DNA of 41,861 nucleotides, from contig JAFAGG010000042.1 in NCBI GenBank assembly GCA_023422955.1, positions 1-41,861 on the forward strand. Direction: 5' to 3'. Below the pieces are notes generated by a model. That model had not been told where the DNA came from, searched no databases, and was given only the letters and a program-made list of their open reading frames with translations. The stretch comes from Pseudomonadota bacterium (GTDB taxonomy: Bacteria > Pseudomonadota > Gammaproteobacteria > Burkholderiales > Burkholderiaceae_D). The translations under genes were made by a program, and so were the position numbers. Shown here piece by piece: positions 1 to 7,827 of the stretch. Numbering within the stretch: position 1 is the first letter of the stretch; the number at the start of each line of letters is the position of its first letter.

Positions 1-30
1 GCCTTGCTCACTTCCTTAGAGATGAATCTT

Positions 31-1458
31 ATGGCAAAAGAATTTGATGTCGTCGTCATCGGGGGCGGACCGGGCGGCTATATTGCAGCAATTCGCGCCG
101 CGCAACTTGGCTTTTCCACCGCTTGCATCGATGAATGGAAGAACGAAAAGGGCGGCCCTGCGCCCGGCGGCACGTGTACCAATGTCGGCTGCATTCCCTC
201 CAAGGCCTTGCTGCAATCCTCGGAAAACTATGAGCATGCCGGCCACACCTTTGCCGATCACGGCATCACGGTCCAGGGCCTGAGCATGGATGTGAAGCGC
301 ATGCTGGCCCGCAAGGACAAGGTGGTGCAGCAGAACAATGAAGGCATTCTTTATCTCTTCAAGAAAAACAAGGTCAGCTTCTTTCACGGTCGCGGCGCTT
401 TCGAGAAGAGCGAGAACAATGCTTATCTCATCAAGATAAGCGGCGCTGCCGAGGAAAGCGTGCTGGCCAAGCATGTGATCCTTGCCACCGGTTCCAGCCC
501 TCGTGCCTTGCCGGATGCGGCTTTCGATGAAAAGCTGATTCTCTCCAACACGGGTGCCTTGGCACTCGAATCGGTGCCGAAGAAGCTGGGCGTCATCGGC
601 GCTGGCGTCATCGGCCTCGAAATGGGAAGCGTATGGCGACGTCTGGGGTCGCAAGTCACGATACTGGAAGCCTTGCCCGATTTTCTGGGTGCTGTTGACG
701 GACAGATAGCCAAGGAAGCGCACAAACTTTTTTCCAAGCAGGGACTGGCACTGCAGTTGGGCGTAAAAATCGGAGCGATCACTGCCGCCAAAGACAAGGT
801 CACGGTCGACTATACCGACAGCCAGGGCAAAGCCCAGCAACAGGTATTCGACAAGCTGATCGTGTCCATAGGCCGGGTGCCCAACACCGAGGGCTTGAAT
901 GCGGACGACGTGGGACTGAAACTGGATGAGCGCGGTTTCATCGCCGTCAATGACGAGTGCCGAACCAGTCTGCCCAATGTCTGGGCGGTGGGTGACGTGG
1001 TGCGCGGCCCCATGCTGGCTCACAAGGCGGAGGAAGAGGGCGTCGCAGTTGCCGAGCGCATCGCCGGTCAGCATGGCCATGTGAATTTCAATACCATACC
1101 CTGGGTCATCTACACGTCGCCGGAAATAGCCTGGGTGGGCAAGACCGAGCAGCAGCTCAAATCGGAAGGCATCAATTACAAGGTTGGCACCTTTCCTTTC
1201 ATGGCCAACGGCCGGGCGCGGGCGCTGGGCGATACGGCCGGAATGGTGAAATTCCTGGCCGATGCCAAGTCCGATGAAATCCTGGGCGTGCATGTGATCG
1301 GTCCCATGGCTTCGGAACTGATTGCCGAAGCCGTGGTGGCGATGGAGTTCAGGGCATCGTCCGAAGACATTGCGCGCATCTGCCATGCTCATCCTTCGCT
1401 ATCGGAGTCCATGAAGGAAGCCGCTCTGGCAGTGGATAAACGTTCACTTAATTTCTGA
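31..1458 (+). CDS. lpdA: Dihydrolipoyl dehydrogenase (E3 subunit)
   Basis: This flavoenzyme reoxidises the lipoyl group of 2-oxoacid dehydrogenase complexes with NAD+, in the cytoplasm. The 475-residue protein has the usual family length. It shows the FAD-binding motif GGGPGG at residues 11-16, the redox-active disulfide pair C49 and C54 in CTNVGCIPSK, an NAD-binding GAGVIG stretch near residue 200, and the C-terminal catalytic pair H454/E459 in HAHPSLSE. I chose the ATG at 31 because the protein then begins MAKEFDVVVIGGG, as in homologues, and an AGAG sits nine bases upstream; an in-frame ATG at 22 is possible. The upstream genes lie outside the window. By analogy with betaproteobacteria, this is probably the last enzyme gene of a 2-oxoglutarate dehydrogenase operon (odhL-like), but this is inferred. 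Confidence 0.96.
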   Translation: MAKEFDVVVIGGGPGGYIAAIRAAQLGFSTACIDEWKNEKGGPAPGGTCTNVGCIPSKALLQSSENYEHAGHTFADHGITVQGLSMDVKRMLARKDKVVQQNNEGILYLFKKNKVSFFHGRGAFEKSENNAYLIKISGAAEESVLAKHVILATGSSPRALPDAAFDEKLILSNTGALALESVPKKLGVIGAGVIGLEMGSVWRRLGSQVTILEALPDFLGAVDGQIAKEAHKLFSKQGLALQLGVKIGAITAAKDKVTVDYTDSQGKAQQQVFDKLIVSIGRVPNTEGLNADDVGLKLDERGFIAVNDECRTSLPNVWAVGDVVRGPMLAHKAEEEGVAVAERIAGQHGHVNFNTIPWVIYTSPEIAWVGKTEQQLKSEGINYKVGTFPFMANGRARALGDTAGMVKFLADAKSDEILGVHVIGPMASELIAEAVVAMEFRASSEDIARICHAHPSLSESMKEAALAVDKRSLNF

Positions 1459-1466
1459 GGAAAACC

Positions 1467-1871
1467 ATGCGCTACGCAGTTTTGCTGATATCGCTGGGAC
1501 TGGCTGCCTGTGCAACGCCGGGTACCGACAGCGGCGTCGAGATTCAAGCCACGCACGCCGGGCAGGCTGTCGCCGATGCGGAATGCTCGGTGACGACGGA
1601 TGCGGGCAGCTGGAAGGTGAAAACGCCCGGTACTGCGCCCATAGGCAAGCCCAGCGGCGACTTGAGAGTGGTGTGCAACAAGAGCGGCTATCGCGCGTCG
1701 GAAGTGGTCTATCGGGCCACGCCCGGCTCCGGCGGCTCCAACATGAGCGTAGGCATAGGCGGTGGAACGGGCGGAAGCCGTGTCGGTGTCGGATTCGGCT
1801 TCGGTTTTCCGATCGGCCAGGGCAGCAGCACTTATCCCTCCCGCATCGTGGTCGAGATGAATCCGCAATAA
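1467..1871 (+). CDS. Small glycine-rich lipoprotein, function unknown
   Basis: A 134-residue predicted lipoprotein. The N-terminus is a short hydrophobic signal ending in the lipobox LAAC, so C15 would be the lipidated residue. The mature part has two further cysteines (in DAECSV and RVVCNK) that could form a disulfide, followed by a segment very rich in glycine and serine from about residue 88 to 122, and then a short hydrophilic end. I do not recognise a named family; the middle part vaguely resembles surface-carbohydrate or PEGA-like beta modules, which is only a guess. It starts eight bases after lpdA with a good AGGA ribosome site, so it is probably co-transcribed with that gene, and it is followed by a strong terminator. 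Confidence 0.8.
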   Translation: MRYAVLLISLGLAACATPGTDSGVEIQATHAGQAVADAECSVTTDAGSWKVKTPGTAPIGKPSGDLRVVCNKSGYRASEVVYRATPGSGGSNMSVGIGGGTGGSRVGVGFGFGFPIGQGSSTYPSRIVVEMNPQ

Positions 1872-1891
1872 TCCAAAGATAAAAAACGAAT

Positions 1892-1918
1892 GGGCGAGCG
1901 GCGGCTCGCCCGTTTTTT
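1892..1918 (+). terminator. Rho-independent terminator after the lpdA–lipoprotein unit
   Basis: A perfect 8-bp GC-rich stem (GGGCGAGC with GCTCGCCC) closes a GGCG loop and is followed by six T residues at 1913-1918. An A-run at 1881-1886 makes the structure partly symmetrical, so it might also stop minus-strand transcription. It separates lpdA and the lipoprotein from zapE. Confidence 0.92.
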
Positions 1919-1957
1919 CAGGGACTTGCCAACTGCTTGGCAAGAGACGTGAGGAAG

Positions 1958-3115
1958 ATGTCAAGCATCAGGGAAGCATCGCCAGGAATGGATGTTCTGG
2001 CCTATTATCGGCATGCGCTGGACAAGCGCGGTTTTGTCGCGGATGAGGCCCAGGAGCGCACGGTTGTCCGTCTTCAGCAGGCTTATGAAGCCTGGCTAGT
2101 GTTTGAGAGTCAGCAGGCTTCCCTGTTCAGGCGCCTGTTCCATCGTCCCCAGGCGCCTCGCGGCCTCTATCTGTGGGGCGGGGTAGGGCGCGGCAAGTCT
2201 TTTCTGATGGACAGCTTTTATTCGGTGGTGCCGGTCGCGCACAAGACGCGTGTTCATTTCCATGAGTTCATGCGCCATGTGCATAGGCAGCTTGATGCAT
2301 TAAAAGGCGTTGCCGATCCTTTGCAGGAAGTGGCGCGCCAGACCGCCCGTCAATATCGCCTGATCTGCTTCGACGAATTTCATGTGTCGGATATCGCGGA
2401 TGCAATGATCCTTTATAACCTGCTCAAGGAATTGTTCGAGCAGGGCGTTTCTTTCATCATGACCTCCAATTACCACCCGGATGAACTGTATCCCGAGGGC
2501 TTGCACCGCGATCGCCTGCTGCCGGCGATTGCCCTGATCAAGTCGCAGATGGATGTGCTCAACGTCGATGCCGGCATCGATTACCGCCGGCGCGCCCTGG
2601 AGCAGGTGGAGGTGTATCATACGCCGCTGAATCGCGAGGCGGACGAGGCGCTGAAAGTAGCCTTCGAGCGGGTTGCGGAAACGCGCGACGAAGATCCGGT
2701 AATCGAAGTGGAGGGCCGGGCGCTGCGCAGCAGGCGTCGCGCCGGCGGGGTCATCTGGTTCGGCTTCGATATGCTGTGCGGCAGCCCGCGCTCGCAAAAT
2801 GATTATCTCGAACTCGCCAGCCGCTTTCACACCGTGATCCTGTCCGACATTCCCGTGATGCCGGCTGCGATGCAGTCCGAGGCGCGTCGTTTCACCTGGT
2901 TGATCGATGTATTTTACGACTGCAAGGTCAAGCTGCTGATGTCGGCAGAAGCGCCGCCCGAACAGCTTTATACGGCGGGGCCGATGGCGCAGGAATTCCA
3001 GCGCACGGTTTCACGCATTATGGAGATGCAATCGCGCGAGTATGTGGAGGCGCCGCGGCGGGTGGTGCAGACAACTGAAGTGCAGACTGCAGACACGAAC
3101 AGAACTAGAAGGTAA
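1958..3115 (+). CDS. zapE: Cell division protein ZapE / AFG1-like ATPase
   Basis: A P-loop ATPase of the AFG1/ZapE family. In E. coli ZapE associates with FtsZ during constriction; the mitochondrial relative helps degrade respiratory-chain proteins. The 385-residue product shows Walker A GGVGRGKS at about 74-81, preceded by LYLW, and a Walker B ICFDEFHVSD, both diagnostic of the family. The start is uncertain: ATG 1958 follows GAGGAAG at very short spacing, ATG 1988 would give MDVLAYYRHAL, and a TTG lies at 1937. Homologues usually begin close to the YYRHAL segment, so either ATG is possible. It follows a terminator, so it needs its own promoter, which I could not identify with confidence. 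A lipoprotein gene follows after seven bases. Confidence 0.93.
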   Translation: MSSIREASPGMDVLAYYRHALDKRGFVADEAQERTVVRLQQAYEAWLVFESQQASLFRRLFHRPQAPRGLYLWGGVGRGKSFLMDSFYSVVPVAHKTRVHFHEFMRHVHRQLDALKGVADPLQEVARQTARQYRLICFDEFHVSDIADAMILYNLLKELFEQGVSFIMTSNYHPDELYPEGLHRDRLLPAIALIKSQMDVLNVDAGIDYRRRALEQVEVYHTPLNREADEALKVAFERVAETRDEDPVIEVEGRALRSRRRAGGVIWFGFDMLCGSPRSQNDYLELASRFHTVILSDIPVMPAAMQSEARRFTWLIDVFYDCKVKLLMSAEAPPEQLYTAGPMAQEFQRTVSRIMEMQSREYVEAPRRVVQTTEVQTADTNRTRR

Positions 3116-3122
3116 TTAGATA

Positions 3123-3602
3123 ATGAAGAATGCAGGCAGGCCGCGTCATTCACTATTGCAGACATTGCTGCTGGCCGGGATGGCAATGCTATTGGCAGGA
3201 TGCGCCCAGACAGTAACGAAATTTTCTGACGTGAACAGCGGCACCACCGCGGAGAGCATCAGTAGCCGCTATCTGGCAGGCGGCATCAATACGGTCGCAA
3301 CGGCGGATCGTGCATTGGCTGAAGTGCGCACGGAACGGCCCACGATACGCAAGCAACTGGAAGCGGATGAAATAGCCTGTTATGAACGTTTTTTCACCAA
3401 CCTGTGCCTGAATCGCGTGGAAGAGCGAGAGCGTTCTGCGCTGGAACAGTTGCGGGAGGTGGAGGTCGAAGCCAACGCATTCAAGCGCAGGGAGCGAGTG
3501 GAGCGCCGTACGCAACGGCAGGCACCCAAGGAAAATCACCGTCTGCCCATTCCCGCCGACATGAACGCTGCGCCGAAAACGCCGGGTGAAGATAAGGAGT
3601 AA
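3123..3602 (+). CDS. Predicted lipoprotein with conserved Cys pair and charged helix
   Basis: A 159-residue lipoprotein. The signal peptide ends in LLAGC, giving lipidated C27. The central region holds a motif of the form IACYERFFTNLCLNRV, with two cysteines, followed by a strongly charged helical stretch (about residues 95-135, rich in Glu and Arg) and a proline-rich end. I recall similar CY-x-x-FF-x-N-x-CL segments in uncharacterised betaproteobacterial proteins, but no function is known to me. It starts seven bases after zapE with an AAGG upstream, so the two are probably co-transcribed. The gene converges on the PP2C phosphatase gene 20 bases away. Confidence 0.82.
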   Translation: MKNAGRPRHSLLQTLLLAGMAMLLAGCAQTVTKFSDVNSGTTAESISSRYLAGGINTVATADRALAEVRTERPTIRKQLEADEIACYERFFTNLCLNRVEERERSALEQLREVEVEANAFKRRERVERRTQRQAPKENHRLPIPADMNAAPKTPGEDKE

Positions 3603-3614
3603 TGCCGTCTTGCC

Positions 3615-3630
3615 GGCTTTGTTTAAAGCC
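3615..3630. terminator. Short hairpin between convergent lipoprotein and PP2C genes
   Basis: A perfect 6-bp stem GGCTTT/AAAGCC closes a GTTT loop. The right arm overlaps the stop codon of the minus-strand phosphatase gene (3623-3625). There is no long T-run on either side, so it may be a weak bidirectional terminator or a 3'-end stabiliser. Confidence 0.4.
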
Positions 3631-4411
3631 TGATGCGAGCGGCTGGCTGTTCGCTTATCTTGATGACGGCAATCGTGCAGTTGTCGGCATTGGTGTCTTT
3701 CCCGCGCTGCGCTACTTCCGTGATCAGCATTTCTGCAGCCTGGCGAGGCGCGTAGTTGCAAACGTAGCCTGTCAGTTCGTCATTGGCGAAATACTGCCAA
3801 AGTCCATCCGAACATAAAAGAAAAACATCGCCCGCCTTGTAGCCTTCGTAGCGCTGCACCGTGACGAAAAGTTCGCTGGTAGTGGTGCCCAGGACATTGA
3901 CCAGAAGGTTCGCATGCTTGTGATTGAGTGCTTCGTCGCGCGACATGCGCTTGCTGGAAATGAGCTTTTCCGCAAACGAGTGGTCGACGGTGCGTCCAAC
4001 GAACCGTCCGCCTTTGAAATAGTAAAGGCGGGAGTCGCCCACATGCGCCCAATGCGCGACGCGACCCGGCGTGAGCACCAGGATCACCATGGTGCTGTGC
4101 GGCTGCTTGTCCGCCGACAGGGCGCTGAGGTTGATGATGGTGTGGGCTTCCTGGGCAATCGTATTCAGCATTTTCTCGATGTCGTCCGCTTCGGGAGAGA
4201 ACTGCTCGAAATTCTGCTGCGCCGTTCGTATGACCTGCTCAGCCGCCAGCGAACCGCCAGTCAGGCCACCCATGCCGTCTGCCAGGATCGCCATCAGATA
4301 ACCCGGTGCCTTGGGCGATCCGAAGATGGCGGTTCGGTCCTGCTGTTCTTTGCGCTCACCGAGGTATTGGCCGGTCGCGGCTTCAATTCTTAGTGGACTT
4401 GGTTGAGTCAT
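3623..4411 (-). CDS. PP2C-family Ser/Thr protein phosphatase
   Basis: A 262-residue, single-domain metal-dependent phosphatase expected to remove phosphate from serine or threonine in the cytoplasm. Motifs in order: GERKEQQD at about 18-25 (metal ligand D25, a variant of the usual RxxNED), ILADGMGG at 42-49 (D45, G46), HVGDSRLYY, LLCSDGLW and NADNCTIAV near the C-terminus. No signal peptide or membrane segment is present. Bacterial PP2C genes often sit beside a Hanks-type kinase, a forkhead-associated protein or type VI secretion genes; none is nearby, so the substrate is unknown. The start has no clear Shine-Dalgarno site. The gene is divergent from the helicase gene across a 381-base gap, and its leader could form the hairpin at 4433-4460. 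Confidence 0.9.
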   Translation of the reverse strand: MTQPSPLRIEAATGQYLGERKEQQDRTAIFGSPKAPGYLMAILADGMGGLTGGSLAAEQVIRTAQQNFEQFSPEADDIEKMLNTIAQEAHTIINLSALSADKQPHSTMVILVLTPGRVAHWAHVGDSRLYYFKGGRFVGRTVDHSFAEKLISSKRMSRDEALNHKHANLLVNVLGTTTSELFVTVQRYEGYKAGDVFLLCSDGLWQYFANDELTGYVCNYAPRQAAEMLITEVAQRGKDTNADNCTIAVIKISEQPAARIRL

Positions 4412-4432
4412 TGCGTATGAAGCTTGCCTGTG

Positions 4433-4460
4433 TTTCGTCGCCCCGCGAAGGGCGGCGAAA
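4433..4460. repeat. Stem-loop in the PP2C 5' leader
   Basis: TTTCGTCGCCC (4433-4443) pairs with GGGCGGCGAAA (4450-4460) over 11 positions with one T-G wobble, closing a CGCGAA loop. It lies 22 bases upstream of the PP2C start codon on the minus strand. No T-run follows on either strand, so it is not a classical terminator. It could influence phosphatase translation or mRNA stability. Confidence 0.55.
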
Positions 4461-4503
4461 TGAGTGCGAGCTTGTCATGTGATTGTCGTATCGATCATGT
4501 TTT

Positions 4504-4551
4504 CGGAAGCAGCGGAATTTTTATCGACATGCATTTCAATGGCTGCTTCCG
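4504..4551. repeat. Perfect 10-bp inverted repeat, 28-base spacer
   Basis: CGGAAGCAGC at 4504-4513 is repeated in inverse orientation at 4542-4551. The arms could be two operator half-sites or a long-loop stem. It lies near the middle of the divergent gap. Confidence 0.5.
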
Positions 4552-4792
4552 CATCGCCTGTTTTAACAGCCTTCCGCCCTCGAAACTGGTAAACTGGCGG
4601 TCGCATCTGGTACGGATGCTTCCGGTTTGTCATGCGCAGAAGAATGGCATCAGTTCCACCATGACGACTGTGCGGAACGATCATAAACTATCGGCATGAG
4701 GAATAACCGGATGTTGCATATGCCCCACGCAAAGAATGGCAACACCAGCTTTCTGTTGACGGCCCTCCCTACTCAAAACATGCAGTGACGCT

Positions 4793-6841
4793 TTGAACGA
4801 CGAAACTCCTTCCTCTGCCGATATACACGACGCCGACGTTGAACGCCTGTTCGCCGACGACGGCCCCTTGGCGAAATCGGTGGACGGGTATCGCTCGCGG
4901 ACTTCGCAAACCGAGATGGCGAAAGCCATCAGCCGGGCTCTCGCGGGATCCAGCACGCTGATTGCCGAAGCGGGTACGGGCACCGGAAAAACTTTCGCCT
5001 ATCTTGCGCCGGCCTTGCTGTGGGGCGGCAAGGTCATCGTCTCTACCGGCACCAAGAACTTGCAGGACCAACTCTTCCTGCGCGACATTCCCACCGTCCG
5101 CAAAGCCTTGAGCGCGCCGGTATCGGTAGCCTTGCTTAAAGGGCGCGCCAACTATGTCTGCCACTTCCATCTGGAACGCACATTACAGAATGGACGACTG
5201 ACCGCGCGTGAGGATGTCGGATATCTGCGCGAGATTTCACGCTTCATGAAAACCTCTGCAACGGGCGACAAGGCGGAACTGTCCAGCGTCCCGGAAACGG
5301 CGTTGATATGGAACCTGGTGACATCGACCCGCGATACCTGCCTGGGCACTGAATGTGCCTACCATCAGGATTGCTTCGTGATGAAGGCGCGCAAGGAAGC
5401 GCAGCAGGCCGATGTGGTGGTGGTCAATCATCACCTGTTCTTTGCCGACCTGGCGCTGAAGGAAAGCGGGATGGCGGAGCTGCTGCCGACCGCGAATACC
5501 GTGATCTTCGATGAGGCGCACCAGTTGCCGGAAACTGCCACGCTGTTTTTCGGCGAGACTTTATCGACCTCGCAGATTGCGGAACTGTGCCGCGACGTGC
5601 TGGCGGAAGGATTGACGCACGCACGCGATGGCGCCGACTGGGCCATGGTGGTTTCGTCAGTAGAGAAAGCAATGCGCGATGCGCGTCTCACCATGCCGCC
5701 GGAACCTATCCGCCTGGCCTTGAGCCAGATCGCTGCATCCAGTCCCTTGTTTCCTGCCCTGGAAAAACTGCAGGAAGCCCTGCAGGACATGCACGCCGTG
5801 CTGGAAAATCAGGCGGAGCGCGCCGAGACCCTGGAGCAGTGCCGCGTTCGTGCGCTGGAATTGCTGAGCGGCCTGGAAGCCTGGCAGGCGGCAGCGCGCG
5901 GCGAAGCGCCAAAACAGGCCGGCAATGAACGCGTGGTGTGGGTGGAGACCTACTCCTCATCGCTGCAATTGCACCAGACGCCCTTGTCGGTGGCGCCGAT
6001 ATTCAGCAAGCAGCGCGAAGGTACGCCTCGCGCATGGATATTCACTTCAGCCACGCTGGCAGTGAAGAACGATTTCACCCACTACACCAGCCAGATGGGT
6101 TTGTTCAACGAACCCGCACACTCCTGGCCCAGCCCGTTCAATTATGGGCAGCAGGGCGTGTTGTACGTGCCGCAGGGTTTGCCCCTGCCGCATGCGCCGG
6201 ACTATACCGATGCGGTGGTGGATGCAGCCTTGCCCATGATAGAAGCGGCGGGCGGGCGCACTTTCCTGTTGTGCACCACGCTACGTGCCGTGAACAAGGC
6301 GGCGGAGCGTTTGCGCGACATCTTTGAAAAACGCAAGCTTCCCTATCCCTTGTTTGTGCAAGGTTCGGCCGGGCGAACGGAGTTGCTGGAACGTTTTCGT
6401 GCGGCGGGCAACGGCGTGCTGATCGGTAGCCAGAGCTTCTGGGAAGGCATCGATGTGCGCGGCGAAGCGCTATCGCTGGTAATCATCGACAAGTTGCCTT
6501 TTGCTCCGCCGGATGACCCGGTGCTGGCAGCGCGCATAGAAGTCATGGAAAAGAAGGGACTGAATGGTTTTGCGCACCACCAGCTGCCGGAAGCCATCAT
6601 CAATCTCAAGCAGGGAGCGGGCCGGCTGATTCGCAATGAAGGCGATCGTGGCGTGCTGATGATTTGCGATCCGCGCCTGATCACCAAGCCTTACGGCCGG
6701 AGAATCTGGCAAAGCCTGCCGCCATTCAGCCGTACGCGCGAACTCGCCGTGGCACAGGCCTTTTTCACTCCAGTGTCTGTGGTGCAGGCGCCAGAGACCG
6801 ATGCAGATACTTCTGAAGTCAGCTGCGCTGAGGGTAGTTGA
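4793..6841 (+). CDS. yoaA: ATP-dependent DNA helicase, YoaA/DinG (XPD-like) family
   Basis: A 682-residue superfamily 2 helicase with an iron-sulfur cluster domain, acting 5'-3' on DNA during repair or replication stress. Seen in order: a Q-like motif, Walker A GTGTGKT at 61-67, the four cluster cysteines C123, C183, C188 and C194, DEAH box at 240-243, motif V around SQSFWEGIDVRG and motif VI QGAGRLIR. The spacing and wording (STGTKNLQDQL, LLKGRANYVC, VVVNHHLFFADL) match E. coli YoaA better than DinG. E. coli YoaA works with the HolC subunit of the clamp loader, which is not in this window. The start is TTG at 4793; no in-frame ATG lies between it and the conserved region's beginning. No LexA box (CTGT-N8-ACAG) is visible upstream, unlike SOS-controlled dinG. 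Confidence 0.92.
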   Translation: MNDETPSSADIHDADVERLFADDGPLAKSVDGYRSRTSQTEMAKAISRALAGSSTLIAEAGTGTGKTFAYLAPALLWGGKVIVSTGTKNLQDQLFLRDIPTVRKALSAPVSVALLKGRANYVCHFHLERTLQNGRLTAREDVGYLREISRFMKTSATGDKAELSSVPETALIWNLVTSTRDTCLGTECAYHQDCFVMKARKEAQQADVVVVNHHLFFADLALKESGMAELLPTANTVIFDEAHQLPETATLFFGETLSTSQIAELCRDVLAEGLTHARDGADWAMVVSSVEKAMRDARLTMPPEPIRLALSQIAASSPLFPALEKLQEALQDMHAVLENQAERAETLEQCRVRALELLSGLEAWQAAARGEAPKQAGNERVVWVETYSSSLQLHQTPLSVAPIFSKQREGTPRAWIFTSATLAVKNDFTHYTSQMGLFNEPAHSWPSPFNYGQQGVLYVPQGLPLPHAPDYTDAVVDAALPMIEAAGGRTFLLCTTLRAVNKAAERLRDIFEKRKLPYPLFVQGSAGRTELLERFRAAGNGVLIGSQSFWEGIDVRGEALSLVIIDKLPFAPPDDPVLAARIEVMEKKGLNGFAHHQLPEAIINLKQGAGRLIRNEGDRGVLMICDPRLITKPYGRRIWQSLPPFSRTRELAVAQAFFTPVSVVQAPETDADTSEVSCAEGS

Positions 6842-7077
6842 ACCGCCCCTCCGGAATCCTCTCTATCCGTCTGGCTTGCAAGGCAGCCTCTGGGCCATTT
6901 TCACGAGCGCAGGTCGGGTAAAAAAAGCGCAGCATTCTTGCTCGATTTTTCCGGAATATCCTTCGTTCTGCCGCCTGGGATATTTCAACCGCGCTATCCC
7001 CGAGTTCACATGCCGCCATTTGCCTGCTTTTGCAAGGAAAAATTGCTACAAAGGCCGGGCTGGCGAACGGCTTCGGT

Positions 7078-7083
7078 TAGAAT
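7078..7083 (+). promoter_or_regulatory. Candidate surE -10 element giving a leaderless mRNA
   Basis: TAGAAT (5 of 6 matches to TATAAT) ends seven bases before the surE ATG at 7090, so the expected transcription start coincides with the A of the start codon. No Shine-Dalgarno site precedes the gene. No good -35 element is seen at 16-18 bases upstream, which keeps confidence low. Confidence 0.35.
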
Positions 7084-7089
7084 TGATGC

Positions 7090-7827
7090 ATGAAAATTTT
7101 GATCAGTAACGATGACGGCTATCTGGCTCCCGGCTTGCGTGCGCTGGCCGACGTCCTGGCGCCGATTGCAGACATAAGAATAATCGCTCCCGACAGCAAT
7201 CGTTCCGGTAGCTCGAATTCCCTGACGCTGGATCGCCCCTTATCGATATTTCAGGCAGAGAACGGCTTTTACTTCTGCAATGGCACGCCGTCGGATTGCG
7301 TGCATATCGCGCTGACCGGCCTCCTGGATTTCACGCCGGATCTCGTGGTATCAGGCATCAACCAGGGGCAGAACATGGGAGACGATACGCTGTATTCGGG
7401 TACGGTCGCGGCCGCGACGGAAGGTTATCTGTTCGGCTTTCCCTCCATCGCCTTTTCGCAAGTCGCCAGGGGATGGGAGCATCTGGATGCCGCTGCACGC
7501 ATAGCGCGCGAAGTCGTCGAGCGCTACATGGACGCCTTGGAAAAACCTTATCTGCTGAACGTGAACATTCCGAATCTGCCTTATGGCGAGCTGAAAGGCT
7601 TGCGGGCTACGCGCCTGGGCAAGCGCCACGTGTCGGAGCCTGTCATACGCATGCAGGATCCGCAAGGACGGGAAATTTACTGGATCGGCCCGGCCGGAAA
7701 AGCCAAGGATGCGACAGAGGGAACCGACTTTCATGCCACGGCCGAAGGTTACGTATCGCTGACTCCCTTGCAGATCGACCTGACCCATGCCACGCAACTC
7801 TCCACTCTCAGGAAAGCGCTGGCATGA
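7090..7827 (+). CDS. surE: 5'/3'-nucleotidase SurE
   Basis: Metal-dependent nucleotidase and exopolyphosphatase of stationary-phase survival, cytoplasmic. The 245-residue length is typical. Metal and active-site residues are present: D8 and D9 in SNDDG, S39 in SNRSG, and N91 in SGINQGQN. The ATG at 7090 starts the protein exactly at MKILISNDDG, as in all family members. The stop codon overlaps the next gene's ATG (ATGA), so surE and pcm are translationally coupled. The 248-base gap upstream contains no gene and no evident terminator for the helicase gene. Confidence 0.97.
   Translation: MKILISNDDGYLAPGLRALADVLAPIADIRIIAPDSNRSGSSNSLTLDRPLSIFQAENGFYFCNGTPSDCVHIALTGLLDFTPDLVVSGINQGQNMGDDTLYSGTVAAATEGYLFGFPSIAFSQVARGWEHLDAAARIAREVVERYMDALEKPYLLNVNIPNLPYGELKGLRATRLGKRHVSEPVIRMQDPQGREIYWIGPAGKAKDATEGTDFHATAEGYVSLTPLQIDLTHATQLSTLRKALA

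Larger units (their letters stand above)
4412..4792. other. Structured 381-base divergent intergenic region
   Basis: This gap lies between the PP2C start (minus) and the helicase start (plus). It must hold both promoters, but I see no convincing -35/-10 pair. It contains an 11-bp hairpin (4433-4460), a perfect 10-bp inverted repeat with a 28-base spacer (4504-4513 with 4542-4551), and CTGTTTTAACAG at 4558-4569, which has CTGT/ACAG arms but only a four-base spacer rather than the eight of a LexA box. Short open frames cross the gap on both strands, but they have no recognisable family or ribosome site. Confidence 0.6.

Noticed and set aside
16..1392. A 458-codon open frame opposite lpdA
   Set aside because: lpdA is intact with all catalytic residues; the antisense product looks like codon-bias mirror sequence.
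4558..4569. LexA (SOS) box upstream of the helicase gene
   Set aside because: The CTGT and ACAG arms are separated by four bases, not eight.
4424..4699. A 91-codon open frame in the PP2C/helicase gap
   Set aside because: No ribosome site, no recognisable domain, and mixed composition unlike the neighbouring proteins.
7296..7823. Upstream extension of pcm within surE
   Set aside because: It overlaps the whole second half of the intact surE gene in another frame; the ATGA junction at 7824 is a normal coupled start.
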